Below, one piece after another: positions 31,959-40,325 of a stretch of DNA of 44,000 nucleotides; the first letter of the stretch is position 1, and each line of letters begins with the position of its first letter. The stretch comes from Pseudomonadota bacterium (lineage in GTDB: Bacteria; Myxococcota_A; UBA796; SXON01), in contig SXON01000042.1 in assembly GCA_005778355.1 (NCBI GenBank), positions 1 through 44,000 on the forward strand, written 5' to 3'. Both the position numbers and the translations under genes were made by a program. Under the pieces are notes generated by a model. The model was not told where the DNA came from, ran no database searches, and saw nothing but the letters and a program-made list of their open reading frames with translations.

Positions 31959-34586
31959 CTACTCCAGCGCCCGGCCCACTTCCACGCCGGTGTCGCAGGC
32001 CTTTGGGCCCGGGGCGGTCCACGCGCCGTCGCCGTCGGCATCGACCAGGACGGGGTTTGAGATGAAACGCGGCACGTTTCTCTGGTCGTAGTCCGAGAGG
32101 CCGCGCGGCATGTCGGCCACGCCGAAGCCGAGCACCACCACGTGCGCGTCGGCGTTGAAGTCGAGCTCGACCTCGCCGTCGAACTTCACCACGCCGCCCG
32201 GGTCGGTCGCGGCCACCGTGGCCGCGAGGTCGCAGTTGACGAGCACGTAGATCGTCGTGACATCCACCTGCGGAATGGCCTGCACGCGCAGCGACAATGG
32301 CCCGGGCGCCGCCAGCTCGCCGGGCCCGGCGCCCTCGATACTCACCTCGGCGAAAGCACCGGCGCTGATGAGCGCCGCCATGTCGAGCGTGGCCTCCGCC
32401 GCCTCGTCGGCGGTGACCACGGCGGGGTCGTCGTCGGCCACGCGCACGTAGGTGCGAGGTTGCCCCGGGATCTCGAGGCCGTGCACGTCGGTGACGGCCA
32501 CGCCGGCTCGCGGATAGCCGAGGTTCGCGAAGGCGAGCCAGTCGACCAGCGCGCCCGTGTGACGTGGATCGGCGGGGTCGATCAAGGGCGACCGCGCGTC
32601 GTTGAGCACCTCGAAGCTGTCGAAGTCCCAGGACCACACCTCGGTGCCGGGCAACAACGCGAGTCCCTCGGGGTCGTCGGTCGCGGGCGGGTCGGTGAGA
32701 CGGTCCCAGTCGAGCACGCAGAGGATGCCGCACTCGCCGTTCACCCGGCTGTGGTTGAGTTGGATCACCGAGGCGCCCCGCTCCCGCGTGGCCGCGTAGA
32801 TCCCGGGGAAACCGAGCTGGTACCACTCCGGGGGGCTGCCGCGCGGGTCGTCCACCGCTGGGAAGGGCCAGGCGTTACTGTGCTCGGGGATGGTGGCGGT
32901 TACCTCCTCGCCGAGTCCGTAGGCCATCCACTGGCCGAGGCCGCTCGCCTCCAGCTCGGGCGCGAGGTCGATGATCGCCTCGTGGTCGGTCGATACCATG
33001 ATGTCGAGTCCGCTCGCGACCACCGTCCGGAAACGCAGCTCGTTCACCGTGTCGCTGTCGGCGCTCGGCGCCTGGTGCACGTGGGTGTCGAGGCTGGCCC
33101 AGCCGGTGGTGTCGACCAGGTGGTCGAGGGTGACGGACAAGAGGCCCTCGCCTGACTCGGGGATTGTGACACTCGTGGACACGACATCGTACTCGTAGCC
33201 TCGCGCCACCCAGGCGCTGTAGTCACCCGGGGGGACGGCCAGCACGTCGCCGGGGACGGCGTAGAGCACGGTCGAGAAGCCATCGCCGCGTTCCAGCTCC
33301 ACGCGCGCGGGGATGGGCTCGCCCGAGTCGTCGATCACGTCGATGATCAGCGCGCCCGGGGCGCCCATCTCGAGCGCGAAGTCCGTCCCCTCCAGGGTGT
33401 CGCTGTCGTCGCGCCCGGGGGCCGAGGCATGCGCCCGCCAGGTGTCGCGGAGCACCGTCCGACCCGCGAAGCGACCGGACGCGTCGGCCACCAGGGTGTC
33501 GATGGTGGCCCAGCCGCCGCTACTGTCGGGGGCCTCCAGGGTTACCCACGCCCCGGCGACCGGGCCGTCCGGTCCCGCCACCGTGCCGGACACGGCGGTC
33601 CACGCGCTCTCCACCACCCCGAGCGGCTCGGGCAGGTTCGGCTCCAACGAGGCGGAGGCGCTCGCCCCGTCGCCCGGGCCCACGCCGACGAGGAAGGGCA
33701 CCCGGGCCTCGGCGGCGCCGGCGATGTCGAGCGGCGACAGGGCCTGGTTCACGTCGAGCAGCGCGCGCACCCCGGCCACCGAGGTGTAGGCCATCTGGGC
33801 CTCGGGCATGGCCACCACGAGCGATCCCTCGTCGCTGGCCATCGAGAGCCAGGGCACGCCGAGGTCGAGGCCGAAGCCACCGACAGACAGGTCGCCATCG
33901 GCGTAGGTGCTCACCTCGGTGAGGTCGGAAGGGAACACAACGGCGCCGACCATGAAACCGTCACTCGGGGGGTCGCCGTCGAGGATCACCTCCACCTGCA
34001 GCGCGCTCGCGCCCGGTTCCAGCGTGTATCGCGTCGTGACCTGCAGACCGTATGGGTCGCCGATGAGCTTGCGGCTGCCGCTGTCCCAGGCCGACCGGAC
34101 GAGCGTCATCTCCACCAGCCAGAAGTGGTCATCCGTGCCGTGTACCTCCACCACGGCCGCCTCCCCATTCGTCCCGTCGTTCACCACCTCGATCTCTTCG
34201 GCGCGGACCTGGTGGAGCGTGCTCGACACGAAGTCGGCGAGGTCGAGCTGCCCCACGATGAAGCCCATTTCCTCGAGCAGCTCCGGTCCCGCCTGTTCAC
34301 AATCCTGGACGGCCACCGCGTCGATGGGGCCGCCGCCGTAGTGGTAGTAGGTGTCGGGGTCGCCCACGCCCTGGATCACGAAGGCGGCGTGCTCGTTCAA
34401 GAGCAGCGCGTCGCCCGGCCCGGCGAGCCCCTCCTCGCCCCAGGGGCGCTCCGCCGGGTCGACCAGCATGCGCGCCGTGGCCTCGCCTGCTACGGGACAG
34501 CCGCCCAGGAAGAGACCGTCGCCCGTGGGGTTTGCGACGGGATCGCCCGGGTCGTCGGGGCAGGCGGGGAGGAGGAGGAGGAACAT
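31959..34586 (-). CDS. PHP-domain (CehA/McbA-type) metallohydrolase lipoprotein
   Basis: An 875-residue lipoprotein with the very short signal MFLLLLPAC (lipid Cys at 9). The first 350 residues are beta-rich. A carboxypeptidase-regulatory-like domain follows (about 345-410; VSGTVAGPDGPVAGAWVTLEAPD), then a PHP-type hydrolase. Its metal residues are visible in SLDTHVHQAPSADS (about 500), MVSTDHEAI (about 528), IQLNHSRVNG (about 608) and TDVHGLEIPG. The layout fits the CehA/McbA family, which hydrolyses esters or carbamates, but exported and lipid-anchored. ATG 34586 was chosen over a longer frame that runs into the upstream gene. Confidence 0.75.
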   Translation of the reverse strand: MFLLLLPACPDDPGDPVANPTGDGLFLGGCPVAGEATARMLVDPAERPWGEEGLAGPGDALLLNEHAAFVIQGVGDPDTYYHYGGGPIDAVAVQDCEQAGPELLEEMGFIVGQLDLADFVSSTLHQVRAEEIEVVNDGTNGEAAVVEVHGTDDHFWLVEMTLVRSAWDSGSRKLIGDPYGLQVTTRYTLEPGASALQVEVILDGDPPSDGFMVGAVVFPSDLTEVSTYADGDLSVGGFGLDLGVPWLSMASDEGSLVVAMPEAQMAYTSVAGVRALLDVNQALSPLDIAGAAEARVPFLVGVGPGDGASASASLEPNLPEPLGVVESAWTAVSGTVAGPDGPVAGAWVTLEAPDSSGGWATIDTLVADASGRFAGRTVLRDTWRAHASAPGRDDSDTLEGTDFALEMGAPGALIIDVIDDSGEPIPARVELERGDGFSTVLYAVPGDVLAVPPGDYSAWVARGYEYDVVSTSVTIPESGEGLLSVTLDHLVDTTGWASLDTHVHQAPSADSDTVNELRFRTVVASGLDIMVSTDHEAIIDLAPELEASGLGQWMAYGLGEEVTATIPEHSNAWPFPAVDDPRGSPPEWYQLGFPGIYAATRERGASVIQLNHSRVNGECGILCVLDWDRLTDPPATDDPEGLALLPGTEVWSWDFDSFEVLNDARSPLIDPADPRHTGALVDWLAFANLGYPRAGVAVTDVHGLEIPGQPRTYVRVADDDPAVVTADEAAEATLDMAALISAGAFAEVSIEGAGPGELAAPGPLSLRVQAIPQVDVTTIYVLVNCDLAATVAATDPGGVVKFDGEVELDFNADAHVVVLGFGVADMPRGLSDYDQRNVPRFISNPVLVDADGDGAWTAPGPKACDTGVEVGRALE

Positions 34587-34608
34587 CGGGGGCGAGTGTA
34601 TCGCCGGG

Positions 34609-35205
34609 TCAGATCGACAGTGCGTACTTCTCGAAGCCGAGCAGATCGACCACCGCATCGTTGGCGCCGGTGAGGTCGAGGTCGGTCACCAGGAGGTTCA
34701 GGTCTACCCACTGGGCCTGCAGGAGGCGGAGGCCGAAGCCGACGTCGTAGAAGGTGGCCACGTCGGGAGTGCCGAGGTCCTCCACGAAGCAACTCATCGT
34801 GGCGCCGATGCCGAGGCCGGTCGAGGTGCCGCCGGCGTAGTCGGAGTTGGCGGACACGGCGTTCGATCTTGACTCGTCGGTGAGCTCGTCGATCGGGTCG
34901 ACGAACTCGATGATGATCCCCTCCTCCCAGAAGGCCCACACGCTGAGGTTGTCGGGCTCGCCGAGCACCGCCTTGATCTCGCCGTAGGTCATGCCGAGGC
35001 AGGCACCGGACAGGCAGCTACCGTCGAGGTCGATGGCACCGTCGGTGGCCACGCGCTCGCAGGGCGGGAGCATGGCGAGCAGGTCCGCCTCGGTGAGTTC
35101 GCCATCGGCAGCAGGGGCGGTGTCGTCGGAGGATGTGCCGTCGACGGTGCCAGTGTCCTTCGTGTTGGCCGGGGGGCAGGCGAGGAGGAAGAGAATGTCG
35201 AGCAT
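34609..35205 (-). CDS. Small lipoprotein with BamE/SmpA-like motif
   Basis: A 198-residue protein with signal MLDILFLLAC (lipid Cys at 10) and a Thr/Asp/Ser-rich linker. The core contains GMTYGEIKAVLGEPDNLSV, resembling the 'GMTxxEVxxxLGxPD' motif of SmpA/OmlA (BamE) domains. The rest (DVATFYDVGFGLRLLQ) is unassigned. It lies between the PHP lipoprotein (22 bp) and the Cys-rich lipoprotein (50 bp) on the same strand. A function in outer-membrane assembly is only a possibility. Confidence 0.6.
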   Translation of the reverse strand: MLDILFLLACPPANTKDTGTVDGTSSDDTAPAADGELTEADLLAMLPPCERVATDGAIDLDGSCLSGACLGMTYGEIKAVLGEPDNLSVWAFWEEGIIIEFVDPIDELTDESRSNAVSANSDYAGGTSTGLGIGATMSCFVEDLGTPDVATFYDVGFGLRLLQAQWVDLNLLVTDLDLTGANDAVVDLLGFEKYALSI

Positions 35206-35255
35206 TTGGGGGATCCTGGGAAAGGCAGAGCTACCAACAGGGTGTCCGCACAGCG

Positions 35256-35732
35256 TCACGGAGGCTGGCAGGTCACCGTCGCGAGCATGCCAGCGGTCAG
35301 GCCATCCTTCGAAGCCTCGAACCCCGCCCCGGAGCTGCGAAAGATCGGGCCGTTCCCCGATGGAACGAAGGCGGTCACGAGACACTCTGGACAGCTCAGC
35401 GTGGCCCAGGCGGAAAATCGTTCGATGTCGACCGCATAGCCGTGCCCACAGGGCACGTACGACTGCCCTTCCGCTCCACTCGCAGAGTCGTCATCCGCCC
35501 CTCTCGGCGATTGAACGGCATCATCGTCGCACCAGTCCCCCCCGCAATCGTCGCAGCTCACCACCAGCCTTCGCGCATCGGTGACCACGCCGGCGCCGGA
35601 GTAGAGGTAGCATACGGACGGAGTCTCGCCGGAAAGGCACATTTCTCTAGCCCGGACGTGAAATCGATCCTCGGCGTTCGGACACGGACCCGGCTCGAAG
35701 CAGGCGATAAGGAGCAGCGTCCACGGCGCCAT
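35256..35732 (-). CDS. Cys-rich lipoprotein of unknown function
   Basis: A 158-residue protein from ATG 35732, with signal MAPWTLLLIAC (lipid Cys at 11). It has about a dozen Cys, including SCDDCGGDWC and SCPECL, which could bind metal or form disulfides, and a central Asp/Ser-rich loop (GADDDSASGAEG). An ATG at 35777 inside the end of the upstream gene has a better ribosome site (GAGAAG) and would add 15 basic residues before the same hydrophobic core. The upstream large protein also carries Cys clusters. No family is recognised. Confidence 0.55.
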   Translation of the reverse strand: MAPWTLLLIACFEPGPCPNAEDRFHVRAREMCLSGETPSVCYLYSGAGVVTDARRLVVSCDDCGGDWCDDDAVQSPRGADDDSASGAEGQSYVPCGHGYAVDIERFSAWATLSCPECLVTAFVPSGNGPIFRSSGAGFEASKDGLTAGMLATVTCQPP

Positions 35733-35763
35733 CGAAAGGCATCGCCCCAGCGTCCGAGCCCGG

Positions 35764-38700
35764 TCACACGTTGACATCGGGCTTCTCGACATCGTCGGTC
35801 GGTATGTCCGGCATCCGGCCGGGGTCAAACGGGCTGGGGAAATCGAAGTCTCCCGAGAACGGCCCACGATCGGCGCCCCCGCCGCCGTCGTCGCCGCCCA
35901 CGCAGCAACAGCCGCCGTAGCCGTCCGGGGGCGACGACGGCCAACACGGGGTGCTCTCGGCTGTGCCCCCGCAGTCGGCGTTCCGATTGAGCACGCAACA
36001 GAAGGTCACGTTGCCGTCCATCTCGAGCGGCCGGTCGATACTGAAGAAAAGATCGCCGAAGTGGCCGGTCTTGGTGAGCTCGTCGGCGAGCCACAGGCTC
36101 AGCATGGAGAGGCCGGCGAGTTCGGCCGCGGTCGCCACGTCAAGTGACAGTAGCTCCCAGCCAGCAGCCACCGCGAGGGCGGCTCCGGTCACCTGGAGGG
36201 CCGTCCTCACCGTCGGCGCGACATTACCACCCACCACGCCCCCCTGGATACACTCGATCACTCCCTGGTGGAAATAGGGTTGGAACTGCGATCCCGCTCC
36301 GGTCGCACCGGCCGAGCTGGTGCCGCCGGTCTGGAAGGCGCGCGCGATGGCACCCCCTGTCTGCGCCACGGCGCGGGTGCAGATCTCGCGAGTAGAGAAT
36401 CCTCGCGACGACTGGATCTGTCCCAGGTCCGGATGCCAGTAGACATCGCTATCCACCGGATCGCCCGAGTTTGAGACCGCGAAATAGTGATAGATCCCAG
36501 GCAATCCCAGCCGCGCGGTCACAAACCTCGCCCACACCTGCCCTGCCACGTCCTGCACGCAACCCATGCTTCCCTCGGGGCCACCGCCACAGTGCCAGAG
36601 CCCGAAGTTGTGGGCGGTCTCGTGAATGACCATCGCCGCGAACTCCACGACCACCGACATGGCCATGCGCAAGCAGAAGTTAGCGGCCTCCAGTTGGCGG
36701 GCCAGCTCGTCACCTTGGGCGAAGTCTTCGCTCGTGGGGGCCACCGCCTTGCAGTAGTGCCGGGTGGCCAAGGCCACGAACCAGTCGAACATGATCGAGG
36801 CGCGGTCGAGCCGGGTGGAGCACACCCACACCCGGGTGCCATACGGATAGAGCGTGACGTCCGGGCCGAAGCTGGCCACGACCCCGTGGTTGGCCGTCGA
36901 CTGGCCTGGCGAGACGGTGGAGTCAAAGTCGAACGTGAAGGTGATCGTGTCCCGCAAGTCGACCACCTGGGCGGGGCCGAGGTCGGCGCAGCTCGCCCAG
37001 GCGGCGCCCAGCGTCGACACGAGCGACACGGACGTGGGCCGCGTCGCGAAGGACGCGGCCGGCGTACCGCCCCCGGAGCCAGCCGTGCTGGCGCCGCCGC
37101 CCCCGCCAAAGGTGTCCGGCAAGGTTGTGACGGTAAAATCCCCCGGGGCCGAACAGTTCACGGGCCGGATAAGTGCCTCCACCACCATCTCCTCGAGGTC
37201 GGCGGCGAAGCGCGCGATGAAGCTTATGAGCTCCGCGATCGCCTCCGCCAGCTCCTCGATCGCCTCCACCAGCGACACCACCAGGTCGCCGAGCGCCGAC
37301 AAGCTGCCAAGAATGGAGGACCCCAGTTCCACGAGCGCCTCTCCCAGCGCTTCGGCGAGGTCGGCCAGGGGCTTGATCACCGCCTCCCAGTCGATCTCCT
37401 CCCCAGACACCAGTGCGTCGACCAGCTCGATGAAGAACTGGATGAGCGTGCCAAGGGCAGCACCGGGGAGGGCCGCGATCAGGAGGAGCACAACCGCAGC
37501 GTCACCCATCAACTCCGCGACCTCTTCCCCAAGGCGATCCACGCGCTTGCCCAGCTCTTCCACCGACTCCACCAGCTCCGCGAACTCCTCGATGAGCTCG
37601 GCGCCGCCCGGCATGTCGCCCGGCTCGTAGATCCGGAAGTCCATGGCACCGGACTCGATCGCGTCGATCACCGCTTTCCGGGGCGTCCACCCCTCCCACT
37701 CCCTCGGCATCCCCTCGCCGAAGTCACAGATGGTCTGGAGCACCCGCGACATGAACTTCAGGCGGGGGTCGTAGGAAACGCTCGGGGTGTACCCCGACCG
37801 GCTCTTGGACCACTGGTACCACAGCGGCTCCTCTTCCCGCGGGGCGATGTTGTCTTCGAGTGCCTCGTCCACCGCGCCGAGCCCGATCAGCGCCCAGAGG
37901 CCATCCTCCCAGTCCTCCCCCGTGGCGTCGTCCTCCATCGAGCGGAGCAGGTTCGCGGCGGCGTCGTAGGTGAGCGTGCCCTCGATGCAGGCCACGAAGT
38001 CGGTCGCGGTCCAGTCCGTCAACCGCTCGTTGGGGCAGGGTTGACCCGAGGGATCGCCCGTCCGCGTCCAGCGGCGGTACTGGTAAGCCCGCGTGCCCTC
38101 GGCCGAGGGCGCCTCGAACCCCGAGGACACGCCGAGCGTGGCCGGGTCGATCGTGGCCAGCTTCAACACGAGAGAACGAGCCCGCTCGCGGTAGGCCCCG
38201 ATCGCCTCGCTGGCCTCGCCGAGCCGCTGGGCGAGGACCGCCTGGTCGACACCCGTATCGCCCGTGGAGTGGCGAACCCGGGGCACGCCGGACAGCGCCT
38301 CGTGGAAGGCGGCCGCGATCCGCGTGCCACAACCTCTCGGCTCGCGACGGTGCTCGGGCTCGGCGCCCAGGGGCACGGTAAGGAGCTGCGCCCACTCCGC
38401 CTCCACCAGCTCGTGGTCCCGGCGCGTGCCCAGGTCGGCACGAGAGAAACGCGTCGCACCGAGGCCCGGGATGGGGGGAACCCCCTTGACCTGCAAGGGG
38501 ACGGATCCAGCGGGCGGTGGCCTCTGGCGAGCACGTTCAGATTCGCGCAGCTCGCCGAGGAACTTGCGCACCTGCACGCGGGCACGCACTCGGCGGTCGC
38601 GCGGACGCTCCGGTGCGGACTCGCCCTGCCCCGGCCCGTGGCCGCCGCAACCGTTCGCCGAGAGGGGCGAGCGAACTTCCGACTTCTCGCGCGCCGCCGG

Positions 38701-38808
38701 GGGTCGGCGCCGGGCGCGAGCACTCGTGCCCTGGCAGCCGCAGGCGCCGCCGCCGCCGCACCGGCCGCCGCACCCGCAATCGCCGCCCTTGCAACCGCCG
38801 TCTGCCAT
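35764..38808 (-). CDS. Large leaderless Cys/Gly-rich protein with metzincin-type zinc site
   Basis: A 1014-residue protein with no signal peptide. The first 27 residues are a Cys/Gly cluster (CKGGDCGCGGRC, then GACGC), followed by an Arg/Pro-rich basic stretch. Residues 400-550 are long amphipathic, partly hydrophobic helices rich in Glu, Ala and Leu (ELAEAIAELISFIARF). Residues 729-739 read HETAHNFGLWH, the exact HExxHxxGxxH of metzincins, with SMGC shortly after as a possible Met-turn. A second Cys cluster lies near the C-terminus (GGCCCVGGDDGGGG). It starts 6 bp after a small gene, in frame with it. It is probably a protease exported or delivered by an unseen machine. The protein as a whole matches nothing I recognise. 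Confidence 0.75.
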   Translation of the reverse strand: MADGGCKGGDCGCGGRCGGGGACGCQGTSARARRRPPAAREKSEVRSPLSANGCGGHGPGQGESAPERPRDRRVRARVQVRKFLGELRESERARQRPPPAGSVPLQVKGVPPIPGLGATRFSRADLGTRRDHELVEAEWAQLLTVPLGAEPEHRREPRGCGTRIAAAFHEALSGVPRVRHSTGDTGVDQAVLAQRLGEASEAIGAYRERARSLVLKLATIDPATLGVSSGFEAPSAEGTRAYQYRRWTRTGDPSGQPCPNERLTDWTATDFVACIEGTLTYDAAANLLRSMEDDATGEDWEDGLWALIGLGAVDEALEDNIAPREEEPLWYQWSKSRSGYTPSVSYDPRLKFMSRVLQTICDFGEGMPREWEGWTPRKAVIDAIESGAMDFRIYEPGDMPGGAELIEEFAELVESVEELGKRVDRLGEEVAELMGDAAVVLLLIAALPGAALGTLIQFFIELVDALVSGEEIDWEAVIKPLADLAEALGEALVELGSSILGSLSALGDLVVSLVEAIEELAEAIAELISFIARFAADLEEMVVEALIRPVNCSAPGDFTVTTLPDTFGGGGGASTAGSGGGTPAASFATRPTSVSLVSTLGAAWASCADLGPAQVVDLRDTITFTFDFDSTVSPGQSTANHGVVASFGPDVTLYPYGTRVWVCSTRLDRASIMFDWFVALATRHYCKAVAPTSEDFAQGDELARQLEAANFCLRMAMSVVVEFAAMVIHETAHNFGLWHCGGGPEGSMGCVQDVAGQVWARFVTARLGLPGIYHYFAVSNSGDPVDSDVYWHPDLGQIQSSRGFSTREICTRAVAQTGGAIARAFQTGGTSSAGATGAGSQFQPYFHQGVIECIQGGVVGGNVAPTVRTALQVTGAALAVAAGWELLSLDVATAAELAGLSMLSLWLADELTKTGHFGDLFFSIDRPLEMDGNVTFCCVLNRNADCGGTAESTPCWPSSPPDGYGGCCCVGGDDGGGGADRGPFSGDFDFPSPFDPGRMPDIPTDDVEKPDVNV

Positions 38809-38814
38809 CGTCGC

Positions 38815-39246
38815 CTACTGCAAGTAGATGGCAGTGTAGCAGACTTCCACCTCGACCCAGGTCGTGGCGTTGCCGCTCACCAGCATCGCGACGTCGAGCA
38901 GGCCCATGCCCGGGGTGTACGACACCGCGCCGTCGTCGGGGACCGCGGTCATGTTGGTGGCGTTCCACCGCAGCGAGGGCGAGGCCGCGTCGGTGGCGGA
39001 GACGGTGAACTTCCGCAGCCCGTCACGGGGGAGCTGGTCGGGCAGGCAACCGTGGCTCACGTCGAAGTCGATGGAGGGCGAGCCAGCGCCCGAGCGATCG
39101 TACACCCGCGCATGCAGCCACACCTTGTCGGCCGCGCCGAGCAAGGCAGCCATCTTCGACCGGTCGGCCGGGAAGTAGACTGCGGGTTGCGTGCCGCCCA
39201 GGTAGCGGCTGCGCTTGAGTAGAACTCCGGTGACCTTTCGTGCCAT
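38815..39246 (-). CDS. Small beta-rich protein upstream of the metzincin-like gene (module A)
   Basis: A 143-residue protein starting at ATG 39246 with GAGG six bases upstream. It opens MARKVTGVLLKRSRYLGG, then alternates strand-like segments (KVWLHARVYDRSG, SPSIDFDVSHG, TTWVEVEVCYTAIYLQ), suggesting a small beta sandwich. No signal peptide or membrane segment is seen. Its TAG is in frame with, and 6 bp before, the start of the Cys/Gly-rich gene. Its general plan resembles the small gene at 42740, which also precedes a Cys/Gly-rich gene. The function is unknown. Confidence 0.65.
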   Translation of the reverse strand: MARKVTGVLLKRSRYLGGTQPAVYFPADRSKMAALLGAADKVWLHARVYDRSGAGSPSIDFDVSHGCLPDQLPRDGLRKFTVSATDAASPSLRWNATNMTAVPDDGAVSYTPGMGLLDVAMLVSGNATTWVEVEVCYTAIYLQ

Positions 39247-39300
39247 TGATTGCCTCAAGTTGCGGCGGGAGGGTAGCGCATCCATCGGCACTTGAGTCGC

Positions 39301-39333
39301 AAAAAAAACAGTTCGTTGCGTGGTGATTCACGC
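39301..39333 (-). terminator. Hairpin followed by a T8 run (leftward terminator)
   Basis: On the minus strand GCGTG AATCAC CACGC (39333-39318) is followed, after nine bases, by eight Ts (39308-39301). It would end transcription of the leftward Uma2 gene before the module A genes. The stem is short and the distance to the Ts is long for an intrinsic terminator. The rest of the 142-bp gap holds a GTCGCGAC site at 39342. Confidence 0.4.
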
Positions 39334-39388
39334 TACAATTTGTCGCGACGCACGGACATTTGAACGGGGCACGATGTCCCCGCTCCGT

Positions 39389-39967
39389 CTACCCCTCGAT
39401 CCCAAACAGTCGCCCCACGTCGATCTCCACCTCGACGAAGGGCGGCGCCGCCACGGTTTCGCCCGGGCTCCCGGTGAGCACCAGCTCGTAGGCGCGATCA
39501 CCACGGGCATACACGTAGAGGAGCTGGTTCTGGCGGTCGATCACCCAGTAGTGGCCCACGCCGTGCTGGTAGTAGGCGCGCATCTTGACGCCGAGATCGC
39601 GGGCGGCCGTGCTCGCGGAGAGCACCTCGGTCACCCAGTCCGGGGCCACCGGGACCGGCCACGCGCTCGGCATCACCGGCACGCGCTCGCGACGCCAACC
39701 GGCGATGTCCGGGCAGACGACCATCTCGCCCAGGGCGACATGGACCTCGGTGCGGATCCACCAGCCGCCGGGACCGCCCTGGCCACCGCGCCGGTTGTAG
39801 GGTGCATGCACCCGCCCGACCACCTCGCTCTGAGCCCCCCCATGGCCCTCGTCGGCGGCGGCCTTCTCCACCATCACCCCGTCGATGATCTCGCAGCGCC
39901 GTTCCTCGTGGATCGCTCGCAGCAGATCATCGAGGGTCGCGACGCGGAGGGCGGGTTCGCCGGGCAT
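39389..39967 (-). CDS. Uma2-family (DUF820) putative endonuclease
   Basis: A 192-residue protein of the Uma2 family, a PD-(D/E)xK-type nuclease fold. It shows YEI-like CEIIDGVMVEKAA at the N-terminus, the acidic VCPDIAGWRRER core, WVTEVLSAST with the catalytic-type Glu, and DLGVKMRAYYQHGVGHYWVIDRQNQLLYVY, the usual 'K..Y...GV.EYWivD' block. The biological role of Uma2 proteins is poorly known. It is isolated, divergent from hpt across a 358-bp gap with palindromic repeats, and upstream of the module A genes. Confidence 0.85.
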   Translation of the reverse strand: MPGEPALRVATLDDLLRAIHEERRCEIIDGVMVEKAAADEGHGGAQSEVVGRVHAPYNRRGGQGGPGGWWIRTEVHVALGEMVVCPDIAGWRRERVPVMPSAWPVPVAPDWVTEVLSASTAARDLGVKMRAYYQHGVGHYWVIDRQNQLLYVYARGDRAYELVLTGSPGETVAAPPFVEVEIDVGRLFGIEG

Positions 39968-40174
39968 GGCGGGAAGTATACCGCACCACCGAGCGCGGTC
40001 GCCCCCAGGCGAATCCCGTGGCGACCGCGGGGTGACGACGTGGCGCTACGGGTTCTCGGCGAGAACCTCGTTCGCGGGGCGCAATGGAAACCACATCTTG
40101 TCGCGACACCTCAGCAACAGCTCAACGGGACTCGACGGTCCCGCAGGCTTACGGCCGCGCCGACGGCCCTGCGC

Positions 40175-40218
40175 GGCAACAAGTCCCCCGAACCCCTCGG
40201 TCCCCTCGACTTGTTGCC
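40175..40218. repeat. 44-bp palindromic repeat, copy 1
   Basis: Perfect 11-bp arms GGCAACAAGTC and GACTTGTTGCC enclose a 22-base C-rich centre with an inner CCGA/TCGG pair. It lies in the 358-bp gap (39968-40325) between Uma2 and hpt. That gap otherwise holds a GTCGCGAC site (40100) and no convincing gene. On the minus strand the centre has three G runs of four or five. The layout is that of REP-like intergenic repeats. Confidence 0.85.
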
Positions 40219-40236
40219 GCAATCCCGCCACCTTCC

Positions 40237-40280
40237 GGCAACAAGTCCCCCGAACCCCGGGGTCCCCCCGACTTGTTGCC
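40237..40280. repeat. 44-bp palindromic repeat, copy 2
   Basis: A second copy with identical 11-bp arms and a slightly diverged 22-base centre, 18 bp after copy 1 and in the same orientation. Arms are conserved while centres differ, which suggests selection on the stem. The end is 45 bp before the hpt start, so a transcript of either strand would form two tandem hairpins. Confidence 0.85.
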
Positions 40281-40325
40281 ACCACCCGACCCGCCGTCGT
40301 CCCGCCATGACGATACACCCCACCG

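Noticed and set aside
36487..39222. A 911-residue open frame on the + strand opposite the metzincin-like gene
   Set aside because: It is a GC-rich antisense shadow: no ribosome site, His/Arg/Gly-heavy composition and no domain, while the minus strand encodes a zinc-site protein and a coupled small gene.
40175..40280. Two-copy repeat as a CRISPR array
   Set aside because: Only two units, an 18-bp interval too short for a typical spacer, fully palindromic repeats and no cas genes.
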